Of a DNA stretch of 64,000 bases, positions 52,491 to 61,712 are shown piece after piece. Every line of letters begins with the position of its first letter. Positions within the stretch are counted from its first letter, which is position 1. Under the pieces are notes generated by a model. The model saw nothing but the letters and a program-made list of their open reading frames with translations. It was not told the DNA's origin and did not search any database. The translations under genes and the position numbers were made by a program. The stretch comes from Burkholderia contaminans (GTDB taxonomy: Bacteria > Pseudomonadota > Gammaproteobacteria > Burkholderiales > Burkholderiaceae). Location of the stretch: the NCBI RefSeq assembly GCF_029633825.1, contig NZ_CP090641.1, positions 2,418,001 to 2,482,000 on the forward strand, given 5' to 3'.

Positions 52491-53156
52491 ATGTCAAATA
52501 GCGGAATGGAGAAAGCACTCGAAACGGAAAAAACGGAAAAAAGGGGCCGGTCGTATGGTGGCGTGGCGCCCGAGGTGCGGGCCGCGGAGCGGCGCGACGC
52601 ACTGATTCGCGCGGCGACGCGCGTGTTCGGCACGGTCGGATTCCGTAAGGCGACCGTGCGGTCGATCTGCCAGGAAGCGAAGCTGAACGATCGCTATTTC
52701 TATGCGGCGTTCGACAGCACCGAGGATTTGCTGCGCTGCACCTACCTGCATCATGCGCAGCAGCTGCACGAAGCGGTCGCGCGGGCGGTGGCCGAGCGCG
52801 GCGGCGATCTGCGCGAGAGCGTCGACGCGGGGCTCGCCGCGTTCTTTGCGTTCCTGCGCGACCCGTGCGCGGCGCGCGTGCTGCTGCTCGAGGTGATGGG
52901 CGTGAGCGCGGATACCGACATGACCTACCAGCGCATGCTGATCGACTTCGGCAAGCTGATCATGGCGATCGGCGCGCCGCGCGAAGCGGCGACGCCTGCG
53001 GAGCGCACCGAGCAGCGGCTGATCGGGCTCGCGCTCGTCGGCGCGATGACGAACGTCGGCGCGGCGTGGCTGCTCACCGACTATCGCGATCCGGAGGCGC
53101 AGATGGTCGCGAGTTGCAGGAAGGTGCTGTTGGGGACGTTGCGGGAGGTGGGGTAA
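52491..53156 (+). CDS. TetR-family transcriptional regulator
   Basis: 221 residues. The HTH is ALIRAATRVFGTVGFRKATVRSICQEAKLNDRYFYAAFDSTEDLLR in parts, with the TetR helix-3 RYFYAAF. The ligand domain is all-helical. The divergent SDR-BVMO-hydrolase operon is the likely target. Two upstream ATGs are possible (52491 and 52506); the first is kept because the operator-to-start spacing is natural. Confidence 0.92.
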   Translation: MSNSGMEKALETEKTEKRGRSYGGVAPEVRAAERRDALIRAATRVFGTVGFRKATVRSICQEAKLNDRYFYAAFDSTEDLLRCTYLHHAQQLHEAVARAVAERGGDLRESVDAGLAAFFAFLRDPCAARVLLLEVMGVSADTDMTYQRMLIDFGKLIMAIGAPREAATPAERTEQRLIGLALVGAMTNVGAAWLLTDYRDPEAQMVASCRKVLLGTLREVG

Positions 53157-53225
53157 CCGGAAGGCATCGCGCTTTTGCATGGCCGCCCGGCATTGCCGGT
53201 CGAAAATGGAAATAAAACATCAGCT

Positions 53226-53256
53226 GCACGGCTACCGGAGCCGTGCTGTTTTCTTG
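53226..53256 (+). terminator. Intrinsic terminator of the TetR gene
   Basis: GCACGGCT and AGCCGTGC form an 8-bp stem with the loop ACCGG, followed by TGTTTTCTTG, 69 bp after the stop. Confidence 0.8.
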
Positions 53257-53387
53257 CTCGATTTAATCGCCTTTTGCATAAATAAAAAATCGGCGATATT
53301 TGGGGGTAAAAAATTTCAAGAAACTGTCATTGTTTTTAATTCTGATTCCATGTGGCGGTGAATTGATCAAAACAACGTGGAGCGAAT

Positions 53388-53428
53388 TAAAAAGCGGCGC
53401 AAGGCGAAATCCGGTTCGCATTGCGCCG
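53388..53428 (-). terminator. Intrinsic terminator of the lectin gene
   Basis: On the minus strand CGGCGCAA pairs with TTGCGCCG, with a further GCGAA/TTCGC stem inside, then CTTTTTAATT. It is 40 bp past the lectin stop. Confidence 0.85.
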
Positions 53429-53468
53429 ATCGTGGCGCGAAACCCCCTCGCGCCCCAGGCACGCTCGA

Positions 53469-53732
53469 TCAGGAACCCGTATAGCCGCCCCGGGTCCAGC
53501 CGTCGCCATCCCAGCACCACTCGGTCGTCGAGCCGCCGCTGGTCGCGTACACGCGGATGTGGACCGCGCTTCCGGCCAGCCAGCACGTGGCGGACACGTT
53601 GTCGCCTGCCTGGTTGAACGCGCCCGTGTACCAGTTCTGGCCGTCGTAGCAGCGTTCGGTGATCTTGTTGCCGTTGGCCGTGTAGACGCGGATCGACGGC
53701 GTGGTTCCCCATGAAATTGCGGCGGTTTGCAT
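53469..53732 (-). CDS. bambL: Fucose-binding lectin, BambL/RSL family
   Basis: 87 residues, no signal peptide. It consists of two similar blades: [19 protein letters not shown] and [19 protein letters not shown], each with the Arg, Glu and Trp that hold fucose. Three chains make a six-bladed propeller in BambL and in Ralstonia RSL. The sequence matches BambL from memory at nearly every position. The ATG follows AAGGAG. The gene is A/T-richer than its neighbours in its flanks and looks acquired. It binds fucosylated host glycans; its secretion route is unknown. Confidence 0.93.
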   Translation of the reverse strand: MQTAAISWGTTPSIRVYTANGNKITERCYDGQNWYTGAFNQAGDNVSATCWLAGSAVHIRVYATSGGSTTEWCWDGDGWTRGGYTGS

Positions 53733-53765
53733 TTTAGACTCCTTGATTGAATAAATTGGAGAATT

Positions 53766-53775
53766 GAAACGTTTC
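53766..53775. promoter_or_regulatory. GAAACGTTTC palindrome upstream of the lectin
   Basis: A 10-bp perfect palindrome with the central CG typical of LacI/GalR-family sites lies 34 bp upstream of the lectin ATG. It may be the operator of a sugar-responsive regulator encoded elsewhere. Confidence 0.35.
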
Positions 53776-53963
53776 GGTAAACGCAAATCATCGTATTACC
53801 GGGAATAAGATTAGTAGAAAAATGGGAAAGGCAATGCCTGTTTTTTGGAGATGATAAAGGGCGTATTCGTTTTGAATGAGAAAGCCCGGAGAAAGGATAT
53901 TGGAGGTGAGTCAATGCGCCTGGATTGCAAGCGGTCGTGCCGGAGGGGGCCGGCTATCCGGAA

Positions 53964-54914
53964 TCAGCTGCTTGTGGGTGGTGCTCGCGTCGCATCCACC
54001 CGCGTCCCCGCCGTCTCCCCGATCCTCGCCTTCATCGCGTCGACGAACGCCCGTACTTTCGGCGAAGGCAGCCGCGTCGACGGATATACCGCATGAATCC
54101 CGGCCGGCGCCGAGCGCCACGTGGGCAACAACCGCACGAGCCGGCCGGCTGCGACGTCGTCGGCGGTCGAGAAATCCGTCAGCAGCCCGAAGCCGCCGCC
54201 CGCTAGCACGATCGCGCGGCACGCGGTGGCGGTGTTCGACACGACCTGCGCGACACAGCGCACGGAAGCGGTGTCGCCTTTCTCGTCTTCGAGTTCGACC
54301 GTATGCGGGCGCGGCAGCGTCGACAGCATCACGAACGGCAGCGCGGCGAGCGCATCCGGATCTTGCGGCCGCCCGTGGCGCGCGACGAACGCGGGGCTCG
54401 CCACCAGCCATTTCTCGTACGTGCCGAGCTGCACCGCCCGATAGTTCGAATCGGCGAGGCGGCCGATGCGGATCGCGACGTCGAGGTTGTCCGCGACGAG
54501 ATCGACCACGCGGTCGTTCGCGACGAGTTCGACGTCGAGCCCCGGATGCCGGTCGCGCAACGCGACCACGGCAGGCGCGACCACCAGCGCGCCGTAGTCG
54601 ATCGGCACGCTCACGCGCAGCGTGCCCCGCAGCGGCCCCGCATCGGACGACACCGCGTCGAGCGCGCTTTCGGCGGCGCGCACGATGTCGCGGCACGCGT
54701 CGTAGAACGCCCGCCCCGCATCGGTCACGCTCAGCCGCCGCGTGGTGCGCACCAGCAGGTTCGCGCCGACCTCGGATTCGAGGCGCTGCATGTGCGTGCT
54801 GACGACCGTCTTCGCCAGGCCGAGCCGCTCGGCCGCGGCTGTCAGCGAGCCGGCGTCGACCACCGCGACGAAGATCGCCAGCCGGTTCAGGTTCACGTCG
54901 CGCAGATCGGCCAT
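53964..54914 (-). CDS. LysR-family transcriptional regulator
   Basis: 316 residues. HTH: LNRLAIFVAVVDAGSLTAAAERLGLAKTVVSTHMQRLE in segments, then the effector domain with VPIDYGALVVAPAVVALRDRHPGLDVEL. The C-terminal IHAVYPSTRLPSPKVRAFVDAMK is that of the CrgA/DmlR subgroup. It is divergent from the GST gene with a 126-bp gap and probably regulates it and the fusion enzyme after it. Confidence 0.93.
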   Translation of the reverse strand: MADLRDVNLNRLAIFVAVVDAGSLTAAAERLGLAKTVVSTHMQRLESEVGANLLVRTTRRLSVTDAGRAFYDACRDIVRAAESALDAVSSDAGPLRGTLRVSVPIDYGALVVAPAVVALRDRHPGLDVELVANDRVVDLVADNLDVAIRIGRLADSNYRAVQLGTYEKWLVASPAFVARHGRPQDPDALAALPFVMLSTLPRPHTVELEDEKGDTASVRCVAQVVSNTATACRAIVLAGGGFGLLTDFSTADDVAAGRLVRLLPTWRSAPAGIHAVYPSTRLPSPKVRAFVDAMKARIGETAGTRVDATRAPPTSS

Positions 54915-55040
54915 CGTCGATTGTCCTATGGGAAAGGATAATGTTTCCGCGATTATCCGTCTTCTGGTGACGAACGGCGAGCGTTACGCTGCAGTCGTTC
55001 GTCGCCGATCCCCGGCGGCGCGAGAGTCAGGAGCGTTTCC

Positions 55041-55685
55041 ATGTCTGCCGCCAACAAGCCTGCTTCACCGATTCGTGTCTATTCATTCCTGCTCTCGGGG
55101 CACGCCCATCGCGTCCGGTTGTTCGTGTCGCTGCTCGGCCTGCCGTCCGAAACCGTCGATGTCGATCTGGCGGCCGGCGCGCAGCACGAACCGGCGTTCC
55201 TCGCGCTCAATCCGCTCGGGCAGGTGCCCGTGATCGACGACGGCGGCACGGTGATCGCCGATTCGAACGCAATCCTCGTGTATCTCGCGAAGCGCTACGG
55301 CGACGCGCACTGGCTGCCCGACGATCCGGCTGGCGCGGCGCTCGTGCAGCGCTGGCTGTCGTATGCGGCGGGGCCGATCGCATCAGGGCCGGCTGCCGCG
55401 CGGCTCGTGACCGTATTCGGCGCGAAGCTCGACCAGGAGGCCGCCAAGCGCACGGCCGCGAAGGTGCTCGACGTGATCGACCGCGAGCTGGCCGGCAAGC
55501 CGTTCGCGGCCGGCGCGCAGCCGACGATCGCCGATATCGCCGCTTACTCGTACATCGCGCATGCGCCGGAGGGCGGCGTGTCGCTCGAACCGTATCCGCA
55601 CGTGCGTGCGTGGCTCGCGCGCATCGAGGCGCTGCCGGGCTTCGTCGCGATGCCGACGACGCGCGCGGGCCTGCTCGCCGCGTAA
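55041..55685 (+). CDS. Glutathione S-transferase
   Basis: 214 residues. The thioredoxin-like N-domain has LLSGHAHRVRLFVSLLGLP (the GSH-activating Ser region) and NPLGQVPVIDDGGTVIADSNAILVYLAKRYG, where cis-Pro and the Glu/Asp-Ser GSH site are found. The helical C-domain ends with QPTIADIAAYSYIAHAPEGG, the N-capping box. It detoxifies electrophiles or carries out a glutathione-dependent step. The next gene starts 36 bp downstream, so they form one transcript. Confidence 0.93.
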   Translation: MSAANKPASPIRVYSFLLSGHAHRVRLFVSLLGLPSETVDVDLAAGAQHEPAFLALNPLGQVPVIDDGGTVIADSNAILVYLAKRYGDAHWLPDDPAGAALVQRWLSYAAGPIASGPAAARLVTVFGAKLDQEAAKRTAAKVLDVIDRELAGKPFAAGAQPTIADIAAYSYIAHAPEGGVSLEPYPHVRAWLARIEALPGFVAMPTTRAGLLAA

Positions 55686-55721
55686 CGCCCACCGAAGCCG
55701 GGCCTGCCCAGGGAGAACGTG

Positions 55722-57842
55722 ATGAACACCCCGACCGCCATCGTACCGGGCTGGGAACTCGACACTGCGCCGTTTCACGCGGGCGAGCTCGCCGTGCAGC
55801 AGCGCGCGGGCGTGACGGAGGCCGCGGGTTCGGCCGGCCGGCGCGGGATCCGGCGCTTCATGCCGGACCAGCATCGGGCGTTTTTCGCGCAACTGCCGTT
55901 CTTCGTGCTCGGCGGCGTCGATGCGCACGGCCAGCCGTGGGCGACGCTGCGGGCCGGCGCGCCGGGGTTCGTGACGTCGTCCGACGCGCGCACGCTGCGC
56001 ATCGCGGCGCGCGCGCTGCCGGGCGATCCGCTGGCCGGCGCGTGGCAGCCGGGTGCGCCGCTCGGCGGGCTCGGGATTGAATTCGATACGCGGCGGCGCA
56101 ATCGCGTCAATGGCGTCGTGCGCGCGGTGGATGGCGATGCGCTGACGATCGCGGTCGAGCAGAGCTTCGGCAACTGTGCGAAGTACATCCAGGGGCGCAA
56201 GCCGACGTTCGTCGCGCGGGAAGCCGATGCGTTTGCCGAGCCGGACGTGTCGGATGCGTTGAACGACGCCGATCGCGCGCTGCTGGCCCAGGCCGATACG
56301 TTCTTCGTCGCGAGCGCGAACACGTCGGCGGACGCGGGCGCCGCGCGCGGCGCGGACGTGTCGCATCGCGGCGGGATGCCGGGCTTCGTGCGTGTCGACG
56401 ATGCACGCACGCTGACGACGCCGGATTTCAGCGGCAACCGCTTCTTCAACACGCTCGGCAATCTGCAGCACGATCCGCGTGCGGGGCTGCTGTTCGTCGA
56501 TTTCGACAACGGCGACCTGCTGTACGTGGCCGCGCGCGCCGAGATCGTGTGGGACGGGCCGCTCGTCGCGTCGTTCGATGGCGCGCAGCGCGTCGTGCGG
56601 TTCCATGTGCGGGAGGTGCGGCGCATGCGCGCGGTACTGCCGTTCCGGTGGTCGGCGGTCGAACGTGCGCCGCAGTTCGCGGCGATGGCGGCAGGTGCGG
56701 GCTCAAATGCAGCCGCAGGGGCAGGCGTGGTGGTATCGTCCGCATCCGCATCCGCATCCGCATCCGCATCCGCATCCGCATCCGCATCCGCATTGCCGAC
56801 CGCATCGACGTCGGCACCCGCATGGCGCTCACTGCGCGTTGTGAAGATCGTCGACGAAGCGCGCGCGATCCGCTCGTTCCATTTCGAGTCGGCCGACGGC
56901 GGCCCGTTGCCTGCCTACGAAGCCGGGCAGCACCTGACGCTGCGCATCCCGCTGCCGGGCAGCGATGCGCCGGCGATCCGCAGCTACACGCTCTCCGATG
57001 CGCCGGGCGGCGCGCACTATCGAATCACCGTGAAGCGCGAAGGGCGCGTCTCGGCGTGGCTGCACGATTACGCGCACGCGGGCATGACGCTCGACGCGCA
57101 GATGCCGCGCGGCCGCTTCTCGTTCGATCTCGCGAGCCCGCGCCCGGCCGTGCTCGTGTCGGCCGGTATCGGCATCACGCCGATGATCGCGATGCTGCGC
57201 CGTGCGCTGGCCGACGCGCCATCTTCGCGCCGCGTGGTGTTCGTACACGGTGCGCGTGAAGCAGCCGATCGACCGTTCGCCGAGGAACTGGCACGCGCCG
57301 CGGCGACCGACGCGCGCCTGTCGCTTCACTGGTTCGACAGTCATCCTCACGAAGGCTCGGCAGCGCATGCCGGCCGCATCGACGTCGCGCAGCTGAAGCG
57401 GATCCTTTCGTTCGACGATTACGATTTCTACCTCTGCGGGCCGTCGGCGTTCATGCGCGACTTGTACGACGGATTGCGCGCGCTGAACGTGTCGGACGAA
57501 CGCATCCGTTTCGAGGCGTTCGGGCCGTCGAGCGTGGCACGCAGCGCGACCCGCACGTCTGCCACGCCGGCGGCGGCGAGCGTGCCGGTCGTCTTCCGGC
57601 GCACCGGCCGCGAAGCCGCGTGGACGCCCGCCGACGGCTCTTTGCTCGAATTCGCGGAAGGGCAGCGCGTGGACGTGCCGTCCGAATGCCGTTCCGGGTC
57701 GTGCGGCACGTGCGCGACGCGCGTGCTGTCCGGCGCGGTCGACTACGAGCAGGCACCCGATGCACAGGTCGAACCCGGTTGCGCGCTGCTATGCGTCGCG
57801 CGGCCCGCGAAGGGGACGGAACCGCTCGTGCTCGACTGCTGA
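55722..57842 (+). CDS. PNPOx-FNR-[2Fe-2S] fusion oxidoreductase
   Basis: 706 residues. Residues 40-330 form a pyridoxamine-phosphate-oxidase-like split-barrel (FFVLGGVDAHGQPWATLRAG, FSGNRFFNTLGNLQHDPRAGLLFVDF), probably flavin binding. A (Ser-Ala)n linker follows at 340-357. Then an FNR module: FAD motif RSYTLSD near 420, NAD motif GIGITPMIAML near 480. A plant-type ferredoxin ends it, with Cys in ECRSGSCGTCATRV and CALLC. The module order resembles flavohaemoglobin reductase with a PNPOx head. Shared transcript with GST suggests electrophile or nitro-compound detoxification. ATG 55722 chosen over GTG 55719. Confidence 0.9.
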   Translation: MNTPTAIVPGWELDTAPFHAGELAVQQRAGVTEAAGSAGRRGIRRFMPDQHRAFFAQLPFFVLGGVDAHGQPWATLRAGAPGFVTSSDARTLRIAARALPGDPLAGAWQPGAPLGGLGIEFDTRRRNRVNGVVRAVDGDALTIAVEQSFGNCAKYIQGRKPTFVAREADAFAEPDVSDALNDADRALLAQADTFFVASANTSADAGAARGADVSHRGGMPGFVRVDDARTLTTPDFSGNRFFNTLGNLQHDPRAGLLFVDFDNGDLLYVAARAEIVWDGPLVASFDGAQRVVRFHVREVRRMRAVLPFRWSAVERAPQFAAMAAGAGSNAAAGAGVVVSSASASASASASASASASALPTASTSAPAWRSLRVVKIVDEARAIRSFHFESADGGPLPAYEAGQHLTLRIPLPGSDAPAIRSYTLSDAPGGAHYRITVKREGRVSAWLHDYAHAGMTLDAQMPRGRFSFDLASPRPAVLVSAGIGITPMIAMLRRALADAPSSRRVVFVHGAREAADRPFAEELARAAATDARLSLHWFDSHPHEGSAAHAGRIDVAQLKRILSFDDYDFYLCGPSAFMRDLYDGLRALNVSDERIRFEAFGPSSVARSATRTSATPAAASVPVVFRRTGREAAWTPADGSLLEFAEGQRVDVPSECRSGSCGTCATRVLSGAVDYEQAPDAQVEPGCALLCVARPAKGTEPLVLDC
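56741..56794 (+). repeat. (CGCATC)8 microsatellite in the fusion gene linker
   Basis: Eight exact CGCATC copies and a ninth CGCATT. Read in frame they give alternating Ser-Ala, forming the linker between the PNPOx and FNR modules. Unit length is a multiple of three, so slippage would change linker length without frameshift. Confidence 0.95.
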
Positions 57843-57965
57843 CGCACGCATGCGACATGCCGCCGCAGACGGCCTGCTGCGCGAAATGCGCGCGCAACTG
57901 CTTCTTTTTTCGGATGCCGGTTGGATCGACGATAGCGTCAACCGATAGATGAAAGGAGCGCAATC

Positions 57966-58169
57966 ATGAAACTGCTCGGCATGATCAAACTGGTCCTGTG
58001 GAGTTTCTTCGGCGTACGCAACAGCAAGGCGCACGCGGCCGATCTCGCCAACGTCAACTTCACGCTGCTGCCGTTCGTGGCGATCATCCTCGCGTTGCTC
58101 GTCGGCGCGGTCATCTACGGCGTCGTGCACCTGGTCGTCGATCCGACCGTGACGATGCAGGGGTTCTGA
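57966..58169 (+). CDS. DUF2970 small membrane protein
   Basis: 67 residues. The N-terminal LLGMIKLVLWSFFGVRNSKAHAADL is the DUF2970 signature, ending in a helix FTLLPFVAIILALLVGAVIYGVVHLVV. The ATG follows GAAAGGAG. Monocistronic. Function unknown; the family is common in beta-proteobacteria. Confidence 0.88.
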   Translation: MKLLGMIKLVLWSFFGVRNSKAHAADLANVNFTLLPFVAIILALLVGAVIYGVVHLVVDPTVTMQGF

Positions 58170-58747
58170 GCAGACGGCCGATGAATCGCGAGCGGGCGAA
58201 CGTTCCCGCTCAGGTTGCCGGCCGTATGACCGGCGCCTAACGGCGCGTAATGGCGCCGCTCATTGAAGCGGGCGCGCACGACGCAAGTCACGCGCCCATC
58301 GGCACCGTCGTCGTGCCGCGCGAATCGCGCTCCTCCCATTCCCGCCTTCCCCGCCCCCGTTTCGCCCGATTTCCGGGCGGTCTGCCCCGCCCGGGGTAAA
58401 ATGCGCGCCGCGCCGCGATGTCGCGCGCGACGGGCACGCCGCCGTTCCAGCGAACGGTGCGCGCCAATGCGTCGCGCCCGCACCGAGGCGTTCGAAGCGT
58501 CCCCCCGCATGACAAGACTGCGCGATGCAGCCGGCCGCCCGATACGCCCCCGACGAACCCGTCGACGGCCGCGTCGGTGCCCGGTGCGTCACCTGAATCC
58601 GATGTCCCATCCTGCGCCTTCCCGACCGAGCGGCCCGCGTGCGTGCCGCGTCGTCCGGTTCGTCTGATGAATGTCGCGCGCGGGCACGCTTCGCAGCTTC
58701 GTAACGGGTTTCGACAGGGTCGAGTGGCGAGTTTTCCATCCAGAACA
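58170..58747. other. Intergenic region upstream of the TonB receptor
   Basis: 578 bases with no gene I trust. The strand is very GC-rich and full of short dyads, such as CGGCAC/GTGCCG at 58300-58318. I looked for THI-box, cobalamin and Fur-box cores and saw none. A short GGTAAAAT at 58395-58402 could be a -10 element. Confidence 0.4.
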
Positions 58748-60978
58748 ATGACGGTGAATAGAACAACAGCGTCGCCCGCACGGCGGCGGCGCGCGAAGGT
58801 CGGGCTTGGCGTCGGTCTCGGCATCACGCTTTTCGCGGCCCAGGCCGCCGCGGCGCAGGGCGACACGCCGGCGCCGGACTCGGGGCGGCCGGCAGCGCGA
58901 CGCTGCCGACGATCACGGTGAGCGGCGAGCGCGGCAATGCGCTGCGCGTACGCAACGCGTCGGTCGCGGGGCTCGACGACACGCCGCTGCGCGACACGCC
59001 GGCGTCGGTGAGCGTCGTCACGCGCGCGCAACTCGACGACCAGCAGGCGAAGCGGTTGAGCGACGTCGTGCGCAATGATGCGTCGGTCGTCAACGACTAT
59101 GCGCCGGTCGGTTATTTCGAGGGCTTTGCGATCCGCGGCTTCCCGGTCGATCTCGCGAGCGCGATCCGGATCGACGGGCTGACGGTGTCCGGCGAGCAGA
59201 ACGTGCCGCTCGAGAACAAGGAGCGCGTCGAGATCCTGAAGGGGCTTGCCGGCATCGACAGCGGCGTCGTCGCGCCGGGCGGCGTGATCAACTTCGTGAC
59301 GAAGCGCTCGGCGAACGTTGCGAGCGTGACGGGTGGCGTCGACAGCCGCGGCTCGACGTCGGCGGCCGTCGATCTCGGCCGCCGCTTCGGCCCCGACAAT
59401 CAGTTCGGCTTCCGGATCAATGCCGCGAAGGAGAACATGCACTCGTACATCGACGGCACGAACGGGCGGCGCACGTTCGGCTCGATCGCCGCCGACTGGG
59501 ACATCAGCCCGCGTGCGAGCTTGCAGCTCAACGCCGAATTCCAGCAGTGGATCCAGCGTTCCGCCCCCGGCTATCAGCTGCTCGGCGGCACCGTCGTGCC
59601 GTCGGTCAAGACGACGTCGAAGGCGCTCGGCACGCAGCCGTGGGCGAAACCGGTGACGACCGACGCGCTGAACCTGAACGCGCGCTTCGACTACCAGTTC
59701 AACGACGACTGGAAGGCCTATATCGCCGCCGGCCGCAGCCGCACGATGATCGACGACAACAGCGCGTTCGCGTACGGCTGCTCGTACGCGGCGAGCTGCA
59801 CGGCCGGTGCGACGTCGCCGTTCTTCTTCGGCGCGAACGGCGACTACGACGTGTACGACTTTCGCAGCCCCGGCGAATATCGTCGCAACGACGACCTGCG
59901 TGCGGTCACGACCGGCAAGTTCGCCACGGGCCCGCTGCGGCACGAGCTGACGCTCGGCGTGAGCGTGCAGCGCCGCGTCGTGAGCATGGCCGACGCCGTG
60001 TACGACTACGTGGGCAGCGAGAACATCTACGGGCCCGACACGACGTTCTCGCCGTCGCCGAATTCGCCCGGCCCGTCGTATCCGCGCCTCGATGCGTGGC
60101 AGTACGGCGTGTTCGGGCTCGACCGCATCAGTATCGGCGAACACTGGCAGGTGCTCGCGGGCGGCAAGGAGGTGCTGCTGCGCCAGCGCAGCTGGAGCAG
60201 CCTCGACGGCGACGCGACGCATACCGACCGCTCGGTGTTCCTGCCGCAGGTGGCGCTCGTCTACAAGCCGGTGAACGTGCTGTCGCTATACGCGTCGTAC
60301 AGCAAGGCGCTGTCGCTCGGAGACCAGGCGCCCGTGCGTGCGACCAACGCGTATGCGTTCCTGCCGCCGGTCGAATCGCACCAGTTCGAGGTCGGCGCAA
60401 AATACGACTGGCTCGACCGGCTGAGCCTCACGGCCGCAGTGTTCTCGATCAGCAAGCCGTTCCAGTTCGCCGACCCGGACGCATCGGGCACGAGCTACAC
60501 GTTCGTGCAGCGCGGCACGCAGCGGCACCAGGGAATCGAGCTCGGCGCGGCCGGGCGCGTGACCGAGCGCCTGGGGCTGACGGCCAGCGTCGCGGCGATT
60601 CGTGCGCGTGCGTATGATTCCGGATCGCCGGCATACGAAGGGCACCAGATCATTAACGTGCCGGCGCTGCGCGCGACGGTGTATGCGGATTACGCGGTGC
60701 CGGGCGTCGCGGGGCTGAACGTGCTGGGCGGCGTCGAATACAGCGCGGCCCGCAATGCGAACGAGGAGGGCACCGCGCGCGTGCCGTCGTGGTTCGTGTT
60801 CAATCTCGGCGCGCGCTATACGACGAAGATCGGCGGCCATCGCACGGTGCTGCGCGTGTCGGTGGACAACCTGTTCAACAAGTTCTACTGGCGCGACGCG
60901 GGCGAGCAGCAGGGCGATGCGTACCTGTTCCCGGGTGCGCCGCGCACTGCGCGCGTGTCGTTGACCTATGATTTCTGA
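58748..60978 (+). pseudogene. TonB-dependent siderophore-type receptor, frameshifted near the N-terminus
   Basis: About 740 residues if repaired. The frame from ATG 58748 gives a signal-like region VGLGVGLGITLFAAQAAAAQ-GD, then runs into a stop at 58919-58921. The frame from about 58885 gives GSATLPTITVSGERGNALRVRN and the full plug and barrel (LKGLAGIDSGVVAPGGVINFVTKR, C-terminal VSLTYDF). One base seems lost within 58868-58898, near CGGGGCGGCC. It is either a real single-base deletion or a sequencing error. With no signal peptide, the 58918 GTG form could not reach the outer membrane. Its neighbours PnuC and an APH-type kinase suggest a vitamin or nucleoside ligand rather than iron. Confidence 0.8.
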
Positions 60979-61037
60979 TCGTCCGGAACCGGCCGCGTGA
61001 TGTGCGGCCCCGGCGGCTAACCTGGAGAGCACAGACG

Positions 61038-61670
61038 ATGTCCCCACTCGAAATCGCCGGCGTGATCGTCAGCGCGCTCGCGATCTGGCTGACCGCGAAG
61101 CGGCGCATGCTGTGCTGGCCGGTCGGGCTCGTGTCGGTCGCGCTGTACGGCTGGATCTTCTTCGACGCGAAGCTGTATTCGGACATGCTGCTGCAGGGTG
61201 CGTTCGCGGTGCTGCAGGTGTACGGCTGGCAGCGCTGGCTCGCGCAGCGTGCGAGCGAGGCCGATGGCGGCGCGGCACCGGCGGGGGATGTCGCACCCGT
61301 CACGGGCGTTCGGCCGATGCAGATGCTGCCCGACCTGATCGCGGCCGTCGTCGGCAGCGCGCTGCTCGGCGGCATGATGGCGCGCTGGACCGATGCGGCA
61401 CTGCCGTTCGTCGATGCATCGCTGACCGCGTTCAGCCTCGTCGCGCAATACTGGACCGCGCGGCGCTACATCGCGTCGTGGGGGCTGTGGATCGTCGTGA
61501 ACGTCGTGTACGTCGGGATGTTCGTGTTCAAGGAACTGTATCTGACGGCCGGACTCTATGCGCTGTTCATCGGGCTGGCCGTCGTCGGCTGGCGCGACTG
61601 GAGCCGCACGGCCGCGGCGCTGCGCGCGGCGGCCGGCGGTGCGCTGGCAACAGGCGGCGGCGCGCGCTGA
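61038..61670 (+). CDS. pnuC: PnuC-family vitamin/nucleoside transporter
   Basis: 210 residues, seven membrane helices. RRMLCWPVGLVSVALYGWIFFDAKLYSDMLLQ and VYGWQRWLAQ match the PnuC motif (W..G..s..lY...Y.DM.LQ), and AQYWTARRYIASWGLWIVVNVVYVGMF is the second family repeat. PnuC takes up nicotinamide riboside; PnuT relatives, often next to a TonB receptor, take up thiamin. The next gene is a kinase, which could trap the solute by phosphorylation. The exact vitamin is not decided. Confidence 0.9.
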   Translation: MSPLEIAGVIVSALAIWLTAKRRMLCWPVGLVSVALYGWIFFDAKLYSDMLLQGAFAVLQVYGWQRWLAQRASEADGGAAPAGDVAPVTGVRPMQMLPDLIAAVVGSALLGGMMARWTDAALPFVDASLTAFSLVAQYWTARRYIASWGLWIVVNVVYVGMFVFKELYLTAGLYALFIGLAVVGWRDWSRTAAALRAAAGGALATGGGAR

Positions 61671-61712
61671 TTCACGCGCCGATTCGGATTCAACCACGGA
61701 GCAACGTCGTTC

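Larger units (their letters stand above)
53157..53468. other. AT-rich gap between TetR gene and lectin gene
   Basis: 312 bases. It holds two intrinsic terminators (53226-53256 plus, 53388-53428 minus) and between them a stretch (53250-53395) far richer in A/T than the surrounding genes. No gene is seen. Confidence 0.6.

Noticed and set aside
58170-58747. Possible riboswitch upstream of the TonB receptor
   Set aside because: I found no THI-box, cobalamin or other known core motif; only GC dyads.
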